A stretch of DNA of 42,500 nucleotides from Apostichopus japonicus (lineage: Eukaryota; Echinodermata; Holothuroidea; Aspidochirotida; Stichopodidae), in assembly GCF_037975245.1 (NCBI RefSeq), contig NC_092576.1:16898611-16941110 (forward strand), read 5' to 3'. Below are positions 24,841 through 36,429 of the stretch, piece by piece. Below the pieces are notes generated by a model that ran no database searches, was not told the origin of the DNA, and saw only the letters and a program-made list of their open reading frames with translations. Each line of letters starts with the position of its first letter. The stretch's first letter is position 1. Position numbers and translations under genes: made by a program.

Positions 24841-25760
24841 TAGGTTCCTTAGCTCTTTTGTGGAAAAACTTTGTAATATGCTTAAAGTTGGTAGTTCATC
24901 CATGCTTTAGATTAATGAGAGACATAGATCATCACGTTTTATGAGGAGGGAGGCTATTTTTAAAAATCTGGGTAATAGGTACTGTAACTCTTTTCTTGGA
25001 GAAAGCTTGGAATATGCGGATAAGGAAGAAAGTTTCGAGTTCCTCCCACGCATTAGATAAATGAGGGACCTAGTTCATCACGCTTTGCAAGGATATCTAA
25101 TATAATAGGTGTAAGAGAGTGATTGTAATGAAGGGAAGGGGAGAATGGGGGGGGTAAATGATGTTACCAGGGGGACCTAATAATTTGTCCTAAATGAGAT
25201 TTAAAAAATTCATTAATGTAAGTAAATTTCATTACTGCCTGCTCTCGCTGATTTCTTTTAACCCTATAGAGCGGAGTGTGTGAGGTGAAGAAGGGTAGGG
25301 CAGGATGGGGGAGGGATGATAAATGACGATGTAACCAGGGGGCTGATAATTCGTTCAATAAGAGATTTGAAAATATATATATATGTAAGTTTATATCATT
25401 ACTGCCTGCTCTCACTGATTTCTTTCAACCCTAAGTTACGCTTATCGGAAGACTATACGCCGATAATACAATTCTTTAACAAGGAGATGCTTCTAATTTA
25501 TTAAACTGTGTAACTTTCACTAATCAATTTGGAAAAAATATGCTTTTAAGTTGAAAGACTCAGTTAGGATCAATTAAGTAGAACAAAGATCGTTGCGTGC
25601 TGCGTGTAACGATGAAGTTTCCTACATTGGGATGGAAGAGTATCAGGGAGTGTAAGTTTGAGTGGGAAGTTAAATGACGGTGTAACTGAGAAATTTAAAA
25701 AAAATCTTAGTGATAAAATCATTATTGCCTGCTCTTTGCTGATTTAACATTAGAATAAGT
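24841..25760 (+). repeat. Degenerate ~165-bp tandem repeats inside the composite
   Basis: Landmark ATTACTGCCTGCTCTC recurs at about 25230 and 25397, and as ATTATTGCCTGCTCTT at about 25720. TAAATGANG..GT recurs at about 25156, 25321 and 25672. Spacings are near 165 or twice that. A related pair, GANCATNNNTCATCACG, lies at about 24925 and 25070. Confidence 0.6.
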
Positions 25761-25855
25761 GTCTCTAATCATTAGATATTCCTTTAACATACGAGGTTCG
25801 GTTGGGGAAGGGGGGGGGGACACTAGACGGATTGACGGGGAAGAAGATTGGGAGC

Positions 25856-26180
25856 CAGTGGCGGAGCTATAGGGATATTGGTCAGAGGGGCGAGAAAGGT
25901 CTGTATGGGCGCTTTCGACTTTATCTAAACGGAGTGCCACCACAGGTTGGCGCAGAGCGTACAGAAATCTTTTGAGTAAAGATACTTCCTATATCGCCGG
26001 AAATGACCCTTTAGGTATAGGTGTCATCGCCAACAAAATGTGACAAATGTCAATAGGTAGATGAGAGTGCAACTTTAATCGCGAATAAGTAAAAAGTGGT
26101 GAATAGCTGAAAAGGGCGCCAGCTTCACATTTGAGTCCGCCCCCCTCCCCCCGCCTGACTGTATGGACGCTCCGCCACTG
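25856..26180 (+). mobile_element. hAT-like MITE, right arm of composite
   Basis: CAGTGGCGGAGCT to GCTCCGCCACTG, 325 bp, shorter than the left arm by internal deletions. Left flank TTGGGAGC, right flank CCTGTTAT. Confidence 0.85.
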
Positions 26181-26458
26181 CCTGTTATGACATTAGAAAC
26201 AAATACTGATATGAGATGAGTGTGGTATATACCTACTCACGACTGATAACAGTATTATAGTGCATGTTCTAGCCTTTTGACATCGTATGAATCTAGCAGA
26301 CAACGTACAGGTACCGTCTGGTACCATTATCCGTTTTGAGTGCTATTTAGGGGTTCTAGGACAAAATCCCCCCGGACAATATCCCCCTGACCCATGCAAA
26401 GCCTGCCTGCAACAACCAGGGATGGCCCAGGTTTGACAGTCAAGGCATGGGACATTGC

Positions 26459-27082
26459 ACTGGTTAGGGTACCGTTCAGGGGATTGGTCAGGGGACTGGT
26501 CAGGGTACTAGTGAGGGTACTGGCGAGTGTTACTGTGAGGGCTCCTGTTAGGGTACCTGTGAGGGTACCGGTCAAGGTACTGGTCATGTGACTGGTCAGG
26601 GTACCGGTCATCATACTGGTCACTCTACCAGTCAGGGTTCCACTCAGTGTACTGGTTAGGGTACTGGTCAGGATACCAGTCCGGATACTGGTCAGGGGAC
26701 TGGTCGGGAGATCATTGAGGGTAATTGCGAGGCTACCTGTTAGTGTGGCCATGGGATATAGCTCCATGGTGTGACATTTAAGGGACCGGTCAAGGTACTG
26801 GTCAAATTACTGTTTATTGTACCAGTACTAGTAAGGGTACGTGTCAGAGTATGTGTCAGAGTGCCTTTCAGGATACCAGTTGGGATACCGGTCGAGGTAC
26901 CGGCCGGGGTACGAGCCGGGGTACAGTCCAGGGTACTGGTCAGGGAGGGGTACCGGTGGGGGTAACTGTCAGGCTCACTATTAAGGTACCGGTCGGGGTA
27001 TGGTCGGAGTACTGGTCCGGGAACCACTGAGAGTACCACTGAGAGTACCAATGGAAATACTGGTGAGGGTACCGGATGACGG
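26459..27082. repeat. 12-bp minisatellite, degenerate
   Basis: Roughly fifty units around GGTCAGGGTACT. Because the unit is four codons long, every frame stays periodic (TLTG/TLTS on the minus strand), which explains the long open frames here; they are not genes. Confidence 0.9.
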
Positions 27083-27147
27083 TATTGGATGACGATACCG
27101 GGGACCGGGATGACACATTTTTGTAAAGAATTGATGGGATTTTTTAT

Positions 27148-27263
27148 AGCTTGGGGAGATTTTGGCTTGGGTGGATTTTGTCCTAGGGGGATTTTGTCCA
27201 GGGGGATTTTGGCTCTGGGGGATTTTGTCCTAGGGGGACTTTGTCCGGGGGGATTTTGTCCTG
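27148..27263 (+). repeat. GGGGGATTTTGTCC minisatellite, ~17-bp unit
   Basis: About six imperfect units. Two inverted units lie at 26357-26388, inside the left end of the element. Confidence 0.9.
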
Positions 27264-27277
27264 TCACCCTATTTAGG

Positions 27278-30129
27278 TATTAGTATTGGACCAAAAACAG
27301 TATTAATGTCGGCACGAAACAAACGTTAAAGAAAGGTCAAATGTTGTTTGTCCATCTCTAACATCCCTGGTGGAACCATGGAAATATTTGAAAATTGTCA
27401 GCACTGTGGCAAGTCCCCCAGACATTTTGATATGTTACCATTATAGTTAACAAATTGGGTAAAGCCTGTTCATGGAATGATGATAAGCAGCCCCTCTACT
27501 TTTATGTTTTTGACAAAATACTATACACTCAAAGCCAGATTTTTAAAGCAAAAAAATTATGGCTCAGGAACTAATGGTATACTGGCAGTTTTGAACTAAA
27601 ATCGACAGTGAATATTACATGAATTGCATCAGAACATAATTTAAGTAATGCATATAAATGCATGCGCAGTTGCAACTGTTCACTGTATGTTTATTTTTTT
27701 TTCACTCCTCAGAGGAATACTGCTACAAACAGTCAAACAACAAACAATTTTCAATTGATCAGGAATACAACAGAAAGTGTCCATTTCTTTTCACTACTGT
27801 ACAGTATACTGTGATGCTGACTCAAAACATAAACAGAGATATAGGCAGTGAATTTGATTGCTTAAAATTCATCAAAAATTGTTGAAAATTTGTTTTTTTA
27901 AACTTCTACCCAGAAATCTGGCTTATTACCAAACACATACAGTAGTGGAGATTAGCATGATATTAAAAGACGAGACACAATAAAAATTGTACAATCATAT
28001 TCAAGCAGTTGATTGTATTTTCAATCCCAGTTTATATTTTCCACAAGATTTATTTCACATAAACCAGGATACTTGCACTATTTCATGACCTCAATTTACT
28101 GACCTTTCTCATACATGAGAAACATTTTGGGAACTAACTTATACCTCAAGTATTTATCTAGACTTACCAGTATAGGCTGTATCTAATACCGTAACCAATG
28201 CAAATTACCACAATATCATGGAGTTTCCATGCTTGGAGGGACAAAATTATACACTATACCCCTGGATTACACAATTTCATACCTATAGTTACAAGTGTTG
28301 TGGTTTTACAGTATGTTTCATTGGGCTGCACTAGGTTTCCATGACATTGGTGCTAGTTGCATGTGCCTTTGCTGTATTCACTCCCCTCAATTTTGAGGGG
28401 AAATAATTTAATTTTGTTTAAAGAATAAACTGGTTCTTGGTGTAATAAAAGACCACAAGCTTTCAGTAATTAAGTCAGGCCTAACATTGTAAACTTTTCC
28501 CATAGCATAACCCCTGAACCCCACTTGTAGAATTGTGAAACTGTGGTTCAGAAACAATGCAGTGTACCCCTGGAGATTTTGAGGGATAAAAATTTGAAAA
28601 ATTTTTATAATAGTAATCTGCTTAACAAATACCCTTAGTCCTGCACAAGTATCTGTGTGGTGGTTGTTGAAAATTACTGTACTATGGCTTGCTGATCTTG
28701 TTTGGAATACAAAATTAAAACATCTTAAAACATGAGAAATGCATTTAAGAACAGTTAAAGCAAGGTAAGGCAGCAAAATATCCAGTAACCTCAACACTTA
28801 AGCATCAGGACCACTTCAGTTGTATAACAAGTTCCATGTTCTTGACAAGCAGCTGCAAATGTTCCCTAATACTTACAAAAACATGTAGTGCCACAATGTC
28901 ACCAAACTAAAGTATTTCAAGAAGTACATTGCAAAAGAATGAGTCCATTTATACAGTTAAATACGTAGAAGACTTCCCATGAAGACTGGTCTGCATTCTC
29001 TTGGTTCTGTCTGCTTGAAGCTTATACTATTAATTTCCTCTATCTTTTATATGGTGTAACAGTGTAACATATCCTGGAACTAGTTAGTTTTCTGTTACTG
29101 CTCTGCATTTATGTGAAGCAAATACTACATTACTGTGCCAATCCAACAACTATTCCCAGCAACTTCCTAACTCCATTGAAAGATGTGCTGTGTCCCAGAG
29201 GATATACATGAGATGTGTGAATCTACTTCGCGATTTACAGGACATACTTTTGCTTTGCTTGGCATCGGCTTCTATGCAAGCTTTTAATTGATAAGCCCAA
29301 CAAGGAGCTACTGTATACCACTATGTACAGCATGATGAAAAGCTTGGTTGATGATTGTATTCACCCCACTGTAAACTGTGTGATAATCTTGCCTTGCATT
29401 TCTAATTAGAGCATATCCTTTGCTGTATTAGCCTGTAGATCTATCCATCTGTTGGTACAAAAAGAAAAGCTTTCTCTTAAAGATATGCTGATTTGGTCCC
29501 AATTATAGCACGCGCAATATAGCTTGGAATGTTTTGCGATTACCGATTAGACCTCACATGACCTCACACTCTACAAATGAAGAAAACAATGAACTGCTTT
29601 ACAAAACTAAATCTCCTGTAATTCAGCCAATATTTTAATCATCTCACAACCTTTCATATATACTATTTTCACTGTAAATTTCAATTCGTTTATCCATCCC
29701 ATTTTGGGCCCATTAATTCTTGATTCATCTTGCCTTGTATACAACATTACACATTTTATTTATGCAGCCATGCATTCAATTGGAGCTGAAACAGCTCCCT
29801 ACCACAGGCAAGTGCTTTTAAAAGTTGCAAGTCATTCAAGCTTTACCAATTGTAAAGGTTTCAAAATTTAAATATGCATGTACATTTTATGTGGACCTAG
29901 CCTGACAATTTGGTGTTGTCTTGCATTGACCTTTAAGATTAAAAACCAGAGAGTGGATATAGCTCTAGTGTAGTTAAATACTATGGACATAGAGGAAAAG
30001 ATACCACCACATTAACCAGATCATACAAAAGTTTTCATCCCTTCTGATTGTTTCTTTCTTCATTCCATAACTTTGGAATAAATTACCTCAGATGTTACTC
30101 GTATTTGAGATAATAGAGTCCTATGGTAT
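27278..30129. other. Non-coding stretch, no gene recognised
   Basis: The longest open frame is 129 codons on the minus strand (28408-28797), without recognisable motif, Kozak context or splice signals I can defend. No repeats or RNA genes seen. Confidence 0.45.
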
Positions 30130-30179
30130 CAAGTTTATGCGATGTCAAACCTACAGAATATTAACTTACTTTTTGGTTA

Positions 30180-30400
30180 ATTCAGAAAATATCTTCCATT
30201 TTGCTGTCAATGATGCAGTAGGTCACCACATCAGTCTGTCCCAGGCGGCATCTGTGCTCTAGCTATGATTGCAACCGTTCCAATATTGACTTTTTCACTG
30301 CATGGCAGCTACATCGTACAGTGTTATTCCCTTGGATAGTGGGCTGTTGTCATTCATCTTGAGATTGAGAATGTTGATCATCAAATTTGTCTGAGAAAAC
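30180..30400 (-). pseudogene. Possible ankyrin-repeat remnant
   Basis: On the minus strand two short pieces resemble ankyrin repeats: KGITLYDVAAMQ (about 30300-30337) and, in a different position, RLGQTDVVTYCIIDSKMEDI (about 30190-30255), matching the family pattern G-T-LH-AA and G-DVV-LI. Stops and a frame change lie between them. Ankyrin repeats mediate protein binding. The match is weak and short. Confidence 0.25.
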
Positions 30401-30429
30401 ATTAACAGTGCCAATCAAATAAATATCAA

Positions 30430-31091
30430 ATGGTCAGAGTGTAGATGTGCATTATTTCAATTTTTATTGTACACTTCTCTCCAATATATTTTGGGCCAAT
30501 ACAGAGCTCAGATCTTTAACACTGAATGTTGCACATTTAGTCAACTTGGTGGATCTAAATAGACTTAACAAAATGACTTACAGTATATGCAAGGGAGGGG
30601 ATAGAAGGCTTTATCAAATTTTTGTGTTATATATATTTTTGGAGGATGTTAACTTTTAATTAGGTGCACTCAGCTTTTGTAATAGTTACATTATGGAAAT
30701 GTACTGACTCAATAACCTTTTGGATGCATGGCATTGTTATTTTGTACAAATTTTGGCTAGTTATAAATAAGACACTTGAAACACAATGCATCACTTGAGA
30801 GACTTAGATTAAAGGTATTCTGCATTGGCCCAAATCTGATGCTGGATTTTCTAGTATTATATCCTTTAACTGTTTTTATTGATACCCTCACTGGGATATT
30901 CAGACATCTTACAGTACAGTGGTGTTTAGAATGTCTGAGAATATTTTGGAGAGTAAAGACTTCCAAGAACTTTTTGAAAAGTTCTAGCAGTTATAGCATC
31001 TCTTATTCAATACAGGCTACTTGTAAGTTGCATTTGCATGGTGACTTCAGTCTCTAATAATCTAGGCATAGCTACTGTACAGTATAGTAAA
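30430..31091. other. Non-coding stretch
   Basis: Short open frames on both strands around 30757-31057 overlap each other; nothing recognised. Confidence 0.45.
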
Positions 31092-31677
31092 GGCTTCATA
31101 ATTGACGCACCCCTGTAATTGACAAACCTTAAATTATTACTAGCAATGATACAGCAGGCCACCTAAACTTTTTTTGCAGTCAAACAGAATTACATATTTC
31201 ATGAGTTTGAATCCATTTGAGGTATTTGCTGACCAAATTGTGGTATTTTTTAAGCTTTTAACACCCCCCCCCCCAGTTTTGCACGTTTTTTGGCCATTTG
31301 GAAATCTTACACCCTTAAAATACCCAACATTACCTCAATATGATAACACTACTCTCTGGGACATGACCTGTCAGAGCTTAGAGGCTCAGAGCATAGCAAA
31401 CAGCATCTAAAGTCAATGGATGTATACTAAGGCCTACACTACAGTTAGCTTATCGACAAATGTGTCAATTTAGGGGTATGAAAGAACTTGACACGGCAGA
31501 CATTTTGTGGTCAAATTCTGCTCAATTGTACGGTGCATAAGCACAGAACCTTAAATATTTTGAGATCAGAACATTTCTGAGGAACTACACATATGAAAAA
31601 CACATACAGTTGAGTAATTTGGATTTTTCCTTGATAGATATCATTGATCAAATCCTTAAGTGCGTCAATTAAAAGCC
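31092..31677 (+). mobile_element. MITE-like repeat, copy 2, both ends present
   Basis: Left end GGCTTCATAATTGACGCAC; the reverse complement of the right end (31660-31677) is GGCTTTTAATTGACGCAC. The first ~400 bp align with 12358-12828. 586 bp, non-coding. No target duplication can be confirmed. Confidence 0.7.
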
Positions 31678-32436
31678 CACCATGCTACAGTATCTGGTCA
31701 TGATTAGGGCAATGTACAGTAACATAATTGTCCAGCAAAATCTAAGGCCATATATGATACATACTGTACACGCACAGTAGGCTACTTGAAATCTAATTTC
31801 TCTGGCAGTTGGTATTAATTTGTAGCTCAAACTACAGACCAGTTTACCCTTGACCTAATGCTAAGGTAGTGTTAGGACTTGGACTATGGTCCTAGGCTAC
31901 AGTCGAACGTAGGCTAGGCCTTACAAGTTTTAGGCTAGAAGCTAGTCTAGACTATAGTATTGAAATATGGGTATGAACAAATAACGTGAAGCTGTATGCA
32001 ACATCGTTATAATATCAACGTTATTAATATCACCAAACTAATTATTTATTGACTAATCTCATGGACCTTACCTGAAGTTGTTGGTGAGACGTTTTCGTGT
32101 TAACGGTACTTTTTTAAGAAAAAGTCTTGCAACAAGGAAAGAACCTGGGCACGAAAACCAAACTTCCCGGCGAACGACTGACCCGATCTCAAGCCCAGTC
32201 CCCTTACATCGGGAGGGAACAGATACTACACATCATCTTATATTAGCCGAAACTGTTATTGGGTTGCATGCAATGCAGCCTACGGGTATGCTTTAGCGTT
32301 AGCCCTGGCGTATACAGTGTACACAGTGTAGAGCGTATACACTGAATACAGGCAACTGCGGCTGTCAAGAAAACTACGGATGCCTGTACGTCAGGTCAAC
32401 TTATATACCAACTGGGGGATATACTTTGAGAGCAAG
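31678..32436. other. Non-coding stretch rich in TAGGCCTA-like words
   Basis: AGGCTAGGCC-type words at about 31860-31950. No gene recognised. Confidence 0.5.
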
Positions 32437-32600
32437 ACTTAGGTTTACCGTAAGGGTTTGACCAATTGGATTTTTCCTTGCCAAATGACCCAAAAAGTAG
32501 GTAGCAACTTATAACGACTGATATGCAGTCCTAGTACCATAAGGTATACTGATGTAAAATTTCAAGTTGATCCAATCATTTCACCTCAGGTAAACCTAAG
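32437..32600. mobile_element. Short MITE-like element with CTTAGGTTTACC ends
   Basis: ACTTAGGTTTACC (32437-32449) pairs with GGTAAACCTAAG (32589-32600); 164 bp. It shares ends with 11429-11479, and the ~40-bp link to the neighbouring AT tract (GAAGTAAAC, ATACCAAT) is also shared but reversed. Confidence 0.6.
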
Positions 32601-32639
32601 CACCAACTTGGAGAAGTAAACGTAAATACCAATCCAGTG

Positions 32640-32954
<315 letters not shown>

Positions 32955-33817
32955 ACATCTGACAATGAAGACGACAATGATGTGCACTGACAATGTTTAT
33001 TATTTATGTAAAAGATCGGAAAGAAGCAACATTTAATGTGCATCACATCCCCCTAGTGTCCTTAATTGATCTCCACTATGCAGTCAAATGTTGAAACTTC
33101 TTCAATTGCCCTAACCATTACATCATGACCTTAGAATTTCAACTACTCAGGCTCTACAAACACCAAAATAGGTCTATATTTAAAACAATTTAACAAAATT
33201 ATAACAAAGGCAGGCTAACGTGTCCACGGCAAACATTTGTAAACCAACTCAAAGTTAAAATTATGCAGGCTACTTTCTTTTGTTGGGCGATACTCACTGA
33301 CAAAAAACAGTTAGCTGGCGTGACTTTTGTCTGATAGCGTTTGGGTGTATTAGTATAGATGGTGCACTAGGCTGATGACAAATGTGGGGATCCACTAAAA
33401 TGAGAGAACGCACTTACGCCTGTTAGTAGGAGGAACAAAGTGGACAAAGTAGGCAGCAAAATGAAAATGAAAACTGTTGAACTATGCAGATTATTTTTTG
33501 ACAGGTATTAACCAGCACGGTCTATGACGTAGGAACTAACTAGTAAGGTAAGTAACACCAAAACTAAAGCTAGGGTTCGTTGAGCATTTTGAATCAGTGA
33601 GCGTTATTGCCGTAAATAGCCATTGTGAATCATTCAAGGTGAAAAATATGATTGTTCTACACATGAATACGGGACCGTGGCAAAATGCCAAGTCTTTATC
33701 ATTCAGCGAGTATTCTACACTGTCAAGGACATTTAAATAATATATAAAAGCCTACGCGCAAATCACATGATATGAAAGGAGGAAGTAGCAGTAGCTGGTC
33801 CAAAGTGTCACATTCTA
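32955..33817. other. Non-coding stretch
   Basis: No gene, RNA gene or transposon end recognised. Confidence 0.45.
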
Positions 33818-33954
33818 CTACCAGCAATCAACAAATAACACTGTAGTTGCGTCACGTTCAATTGGAAACTTCTTGGGCGGAAAATGTATTTCTTTCACAT
33901 ACATGTACACTTTGTTTGTTTCATACCGGTCTAGATTCTCCAAGCGATTGACTG

Positions 33955-34125
33955 ACATTACGTCATTGACTGCTTCGTCCTGTATGGTTTTCATTGTCGT
34001 CAGATTCATCTGTTTCTGGCTCAAACAAATTGGGTTGTGTGTCTCCTTGAGGTACAAATTCGAAATCCTCATACCTATCCTCTTCAGACTATAGCATTTT
34101 ATCCGATTCTGAGCCGTCTGTCTAA
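33955..34125 (-). pseudogene. Possible acidic coding remnant
   Basis: One minus-strand frame from about 34125 encodes an Asp/Glu-rich stretch (DGSESDK, stop, SEEDRYEDFEF, then NLFEPETDESDDNEN) ending in a stop near 33986. Acidic leaders like this occur at the start of several transposase families, but no catalytic part is visible. Low confidence. Confidence 0.2.
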
Positions 34126-34330
34126 GTCCCCCCCCCCTCCTTCGCTATCTCTCCTTGTTTCCCCCCTTTGTCACATCCCTTCTCCTAGATCTCTTTGACC
34201 CTTTTTTCTCCAAACCCTTCCTGTCTTTGTCCTTCTGCAGTTTATTTTAACCCTCTTCCCTAAATCCTCTCTTTTGTCCCTTTTTTCCTACATCTCCTCT
34301 TCCCCCGTTTGTTTCTTACTTCTCGCCATC
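34123..34330 (+). repeat. Pyrimidine-rich stretch
   Basis: C/T-dominated sequence with C runs, lying upstream of the hammerhead-like motif. Confidence 0.7.
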
Positions 34331-34430
34331 CTTTGTCTACCAATCCTCTTGCATCAATCTCTTTTGTGTTCACCCTGCCTGTGTTCTGTGTTTGTATTTG
34401 TCCCATGTAGTTTATGTTACTTGTCATTCA

Positions 34431-34469
34431 GCCTCTGAAGAAGGTACTGCTAGGATCGAAATGTCAGGC
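34431..34469 (+). ncRNA. Degenerate hammerhead-like motif
   Basis: GCCT (34431-34434) and AGGC (34466-34469) pair as stem I. CTGAAGA (34435-34441) stands in for CUGAUGA. GGTAC/GGATC around TGCTA can form stem II with one mismatch and one wobble. GAAA (34458-34461), TG, then T464 C465 give the expected U-C cleavage step with a two-pair stem III. The core has one substitution (U to A) and one extra A. This pattern resembles Penelope-like element tails; no coding part is present here. Confidence 0.35.
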
Positions 34470-34479
34470 CCACTTACTT

Positions 34480-36340
34480 TTACACATGCTTTCATTATGG
34501 ATAGTAGTTGTAGTAGCCTCGTAGATTCATTTGAAAGTTCTTATTTACTATGAAGGATTTTAAGAAACATTGTAGATTGAAAGTTGTTAAGTTTTTTATT
34601 GGTAGATGTTTTAACATGATTTATTCACCACACGTTAAGACACGAAAGCAAAAGTAAAGACAGTGCACCATGGAATATGATTTTTTGACTGTATTTCTGA
34701 AATGTAAAATGACAGTGATGATGTCATAACTGTAACCGGTTAATCGCGAGAAAAACTATGCGTTTAATCGACTACAAAATAAATAGTCGAATATCAGCAC
34801 TACTGTATATTTCAAAGATTTCGAAAACATTTATCATTCTGCATGAATGTTAATAAATATAGAGATGAACTGTAATATGAAAGTTTACTCCAAACCTTTG
34901 CACCGTCTCTACTATTTGCACTTGAAAATTAAATTCCCTTCAAAGCATCACAATGTAACTGTGGAGTTGCCCTAATACTTACTTAAACTAAGTTAAAGTT
35001 AGAACGCATGCCTAGGCTAACGATCTCCTAGGCCTAACTTACCATAGGCTAGGGCAAATAGGGGACCTAAGTTAGGGCTTGGATACTTTGGCCTAGTAAC
35101 TTATACTGTAGCCTAGATTATAGGCCTAAGTTCTAAGCGAGATTTAAATTGAGTTGGCTAGTATTACTGGATCAAGTCTCTCTCGTATCCGGCCGGAGTG
35201 TTATAATTTTCACCATACCATTGGATAATAGTTTGGCATCGAGTTTAACAACGGATAATAGTGTGGCATAGGTTAGGGATTTCAAATGTGGTACTTGTAA
35301 ATAGTTATTGGTAACTGTCATTTGTCTCTGTCTGTACATTTTGTCGTTGCATTTAAATGTTTCATTATCATTTTGATATATGTTGTATTTGTGAAAGATT
35401 ATTGGTAATTATATGTTTGGTGATATTGTGTGTTTATTATGTCGCTGCATTTAAGTCATGATTTATTATGACAAATAATAATGGTGATAGTGTAAATAAC
35501 AGGAATATAAAACATTTCATTTGTCTCCATGTGCGTCAAAGTGATATAGTTACATATGAAAGAAATGAAACGACACACCATTTGAGTTCAAAATTCATTT
35601 CATCCTTATTCCATTCTATATTTGCCACAATTTATGGTCACTACAATGAATAATGACATAGCTTGATTAGGGAAGCTTTATGCGATTACGATGTTCCTTC
35701 CTATTCTGCTAATACTGAAACCAGAACCTTTATGACGGCAGTGTCTGTATGAATGTATACGCCAATCGGGTCCATTAATGTGTTTCCACAAAGCATATGT
35801 AATTAACAATATGAAAAGCGAAGGTTCATTCTGGCAATAACTTGGACCAGTGGTATGTGTATGCTGCCATAAGTCAACAGCTGGGCCTCATCCATCAGCT
35901 ACCAACCAATCACTCAGCAATACAGCGACAAATAGAAATATACAGAAATATAGAAATAAACATATAGCAGAAATATATTGGTCCAAATCATAGAGCAGTA
36001 TTGGGTGTAAGGTGAAACAGGCAATGAGTGAAAACAATGGTTTTTACAGGCCATCAGATTCTCAGGAAAGGGAATTCGTTCCTCCCCTCAAACATGCCAA
36101 ATGAAAATAGTACTCTGAAATTGTAGAAATTTGTTTTATTTCCCAAATTTACATGTTCACACACGAGCAACAGTGTACACAACCCTCAACCACATCCAAT
36201 GCAACGGAAGTAATACATTCAGTAAAACTGCTGTGTGAAGCTCTACACACAAACTATACAACCAATTCACAATAAGAAACATCCCTCTCTAATTATAATG
36301 AGGCATGATCCTCTTACTAGCATTTGGCCTATGGTATCCC
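34480..36340. other. Non-coding stretch with TAGGCCTA-rich part
   Basis: AGGCCTAA/CCTAGGC words cluster at 35000-35130. GGATAATAGTNTGGCAT is repeated at about 35223 and 35256. No gene recognised. Confidence 0.5.
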
Positions 36341-36349
36341 GCAGAGTTA

Positions 36350-36425
36350 TCCTTGAATCCATGACCTTACGTTAGACAGCTAGAGCTTATGAAGCCATAA
36401 CCTAACAGACTAAGCCTTACGCCAC
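36350..36425 (-). repeat. tRNA-like SINE relic
   Basis: On the minus strand an A-box-like AAGGCTTAGTCTGTTAGG (36402-36419) is followed about 45 nt later by a B-box-like GGTCATGGATTCAAGG (36351-36366). The spacing and words fit the RNA polymerase III promoter of tRNA-derived SINEs. The cloverleaf is not intact, so it is not a tRNA gene. Confidence 0.35.
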
Positions 36426-36429
36426 ATAA

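Larger units (their letters stand above)
23769..26180 (+). mobile_element. Composite structure: two MITEs enclosing 1.7 kb
   Basis: Order: CCTGTTAT (23761-23768), MITE, TTGGGAGC (24145-24152), about 1.7 kb, TTGGGAGC (25848-25855), MITE, CCTGTTAT (26181-26188). Outer octamers are identical and so are inner ones. This is what results if a circle carrying a MITE (target duplication TTGGGAGC) recombined with a resident MITE (target duplication CCTGTTAT). Transposition of the whole as one unit would explain only the outer pair. Confidence 0.7.
26352..27268. mobile_element. Inverted-repeat element filled with minisatellites, possibly Mutator-like
   Basis: Left end GGTTCTAGGACAAAATCC and the reverse complement of the right end GGTGACAGGACAAAATCC match well, and similarity continues through a C run and GGACAA..TCCCCCT. 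CTATTTAGG flanks it on both sides (26343-26351, 27269-27277). Nine-base duplications and ends starting with G suit the Mutator group, but there is no coding evidence. The interior is almost entirely two minisatellites. Confidence 0.6.

Noticed and set aside
26740-27267. 175-codon minus-strand frame, and the 146-codon frame at 26327-26767
   Set aside because: Both follow from the 12-bp and 17-bp minisatellites, whose 12-bp unit keeps frames open; periodic low-complexity protein with no family resemblance.
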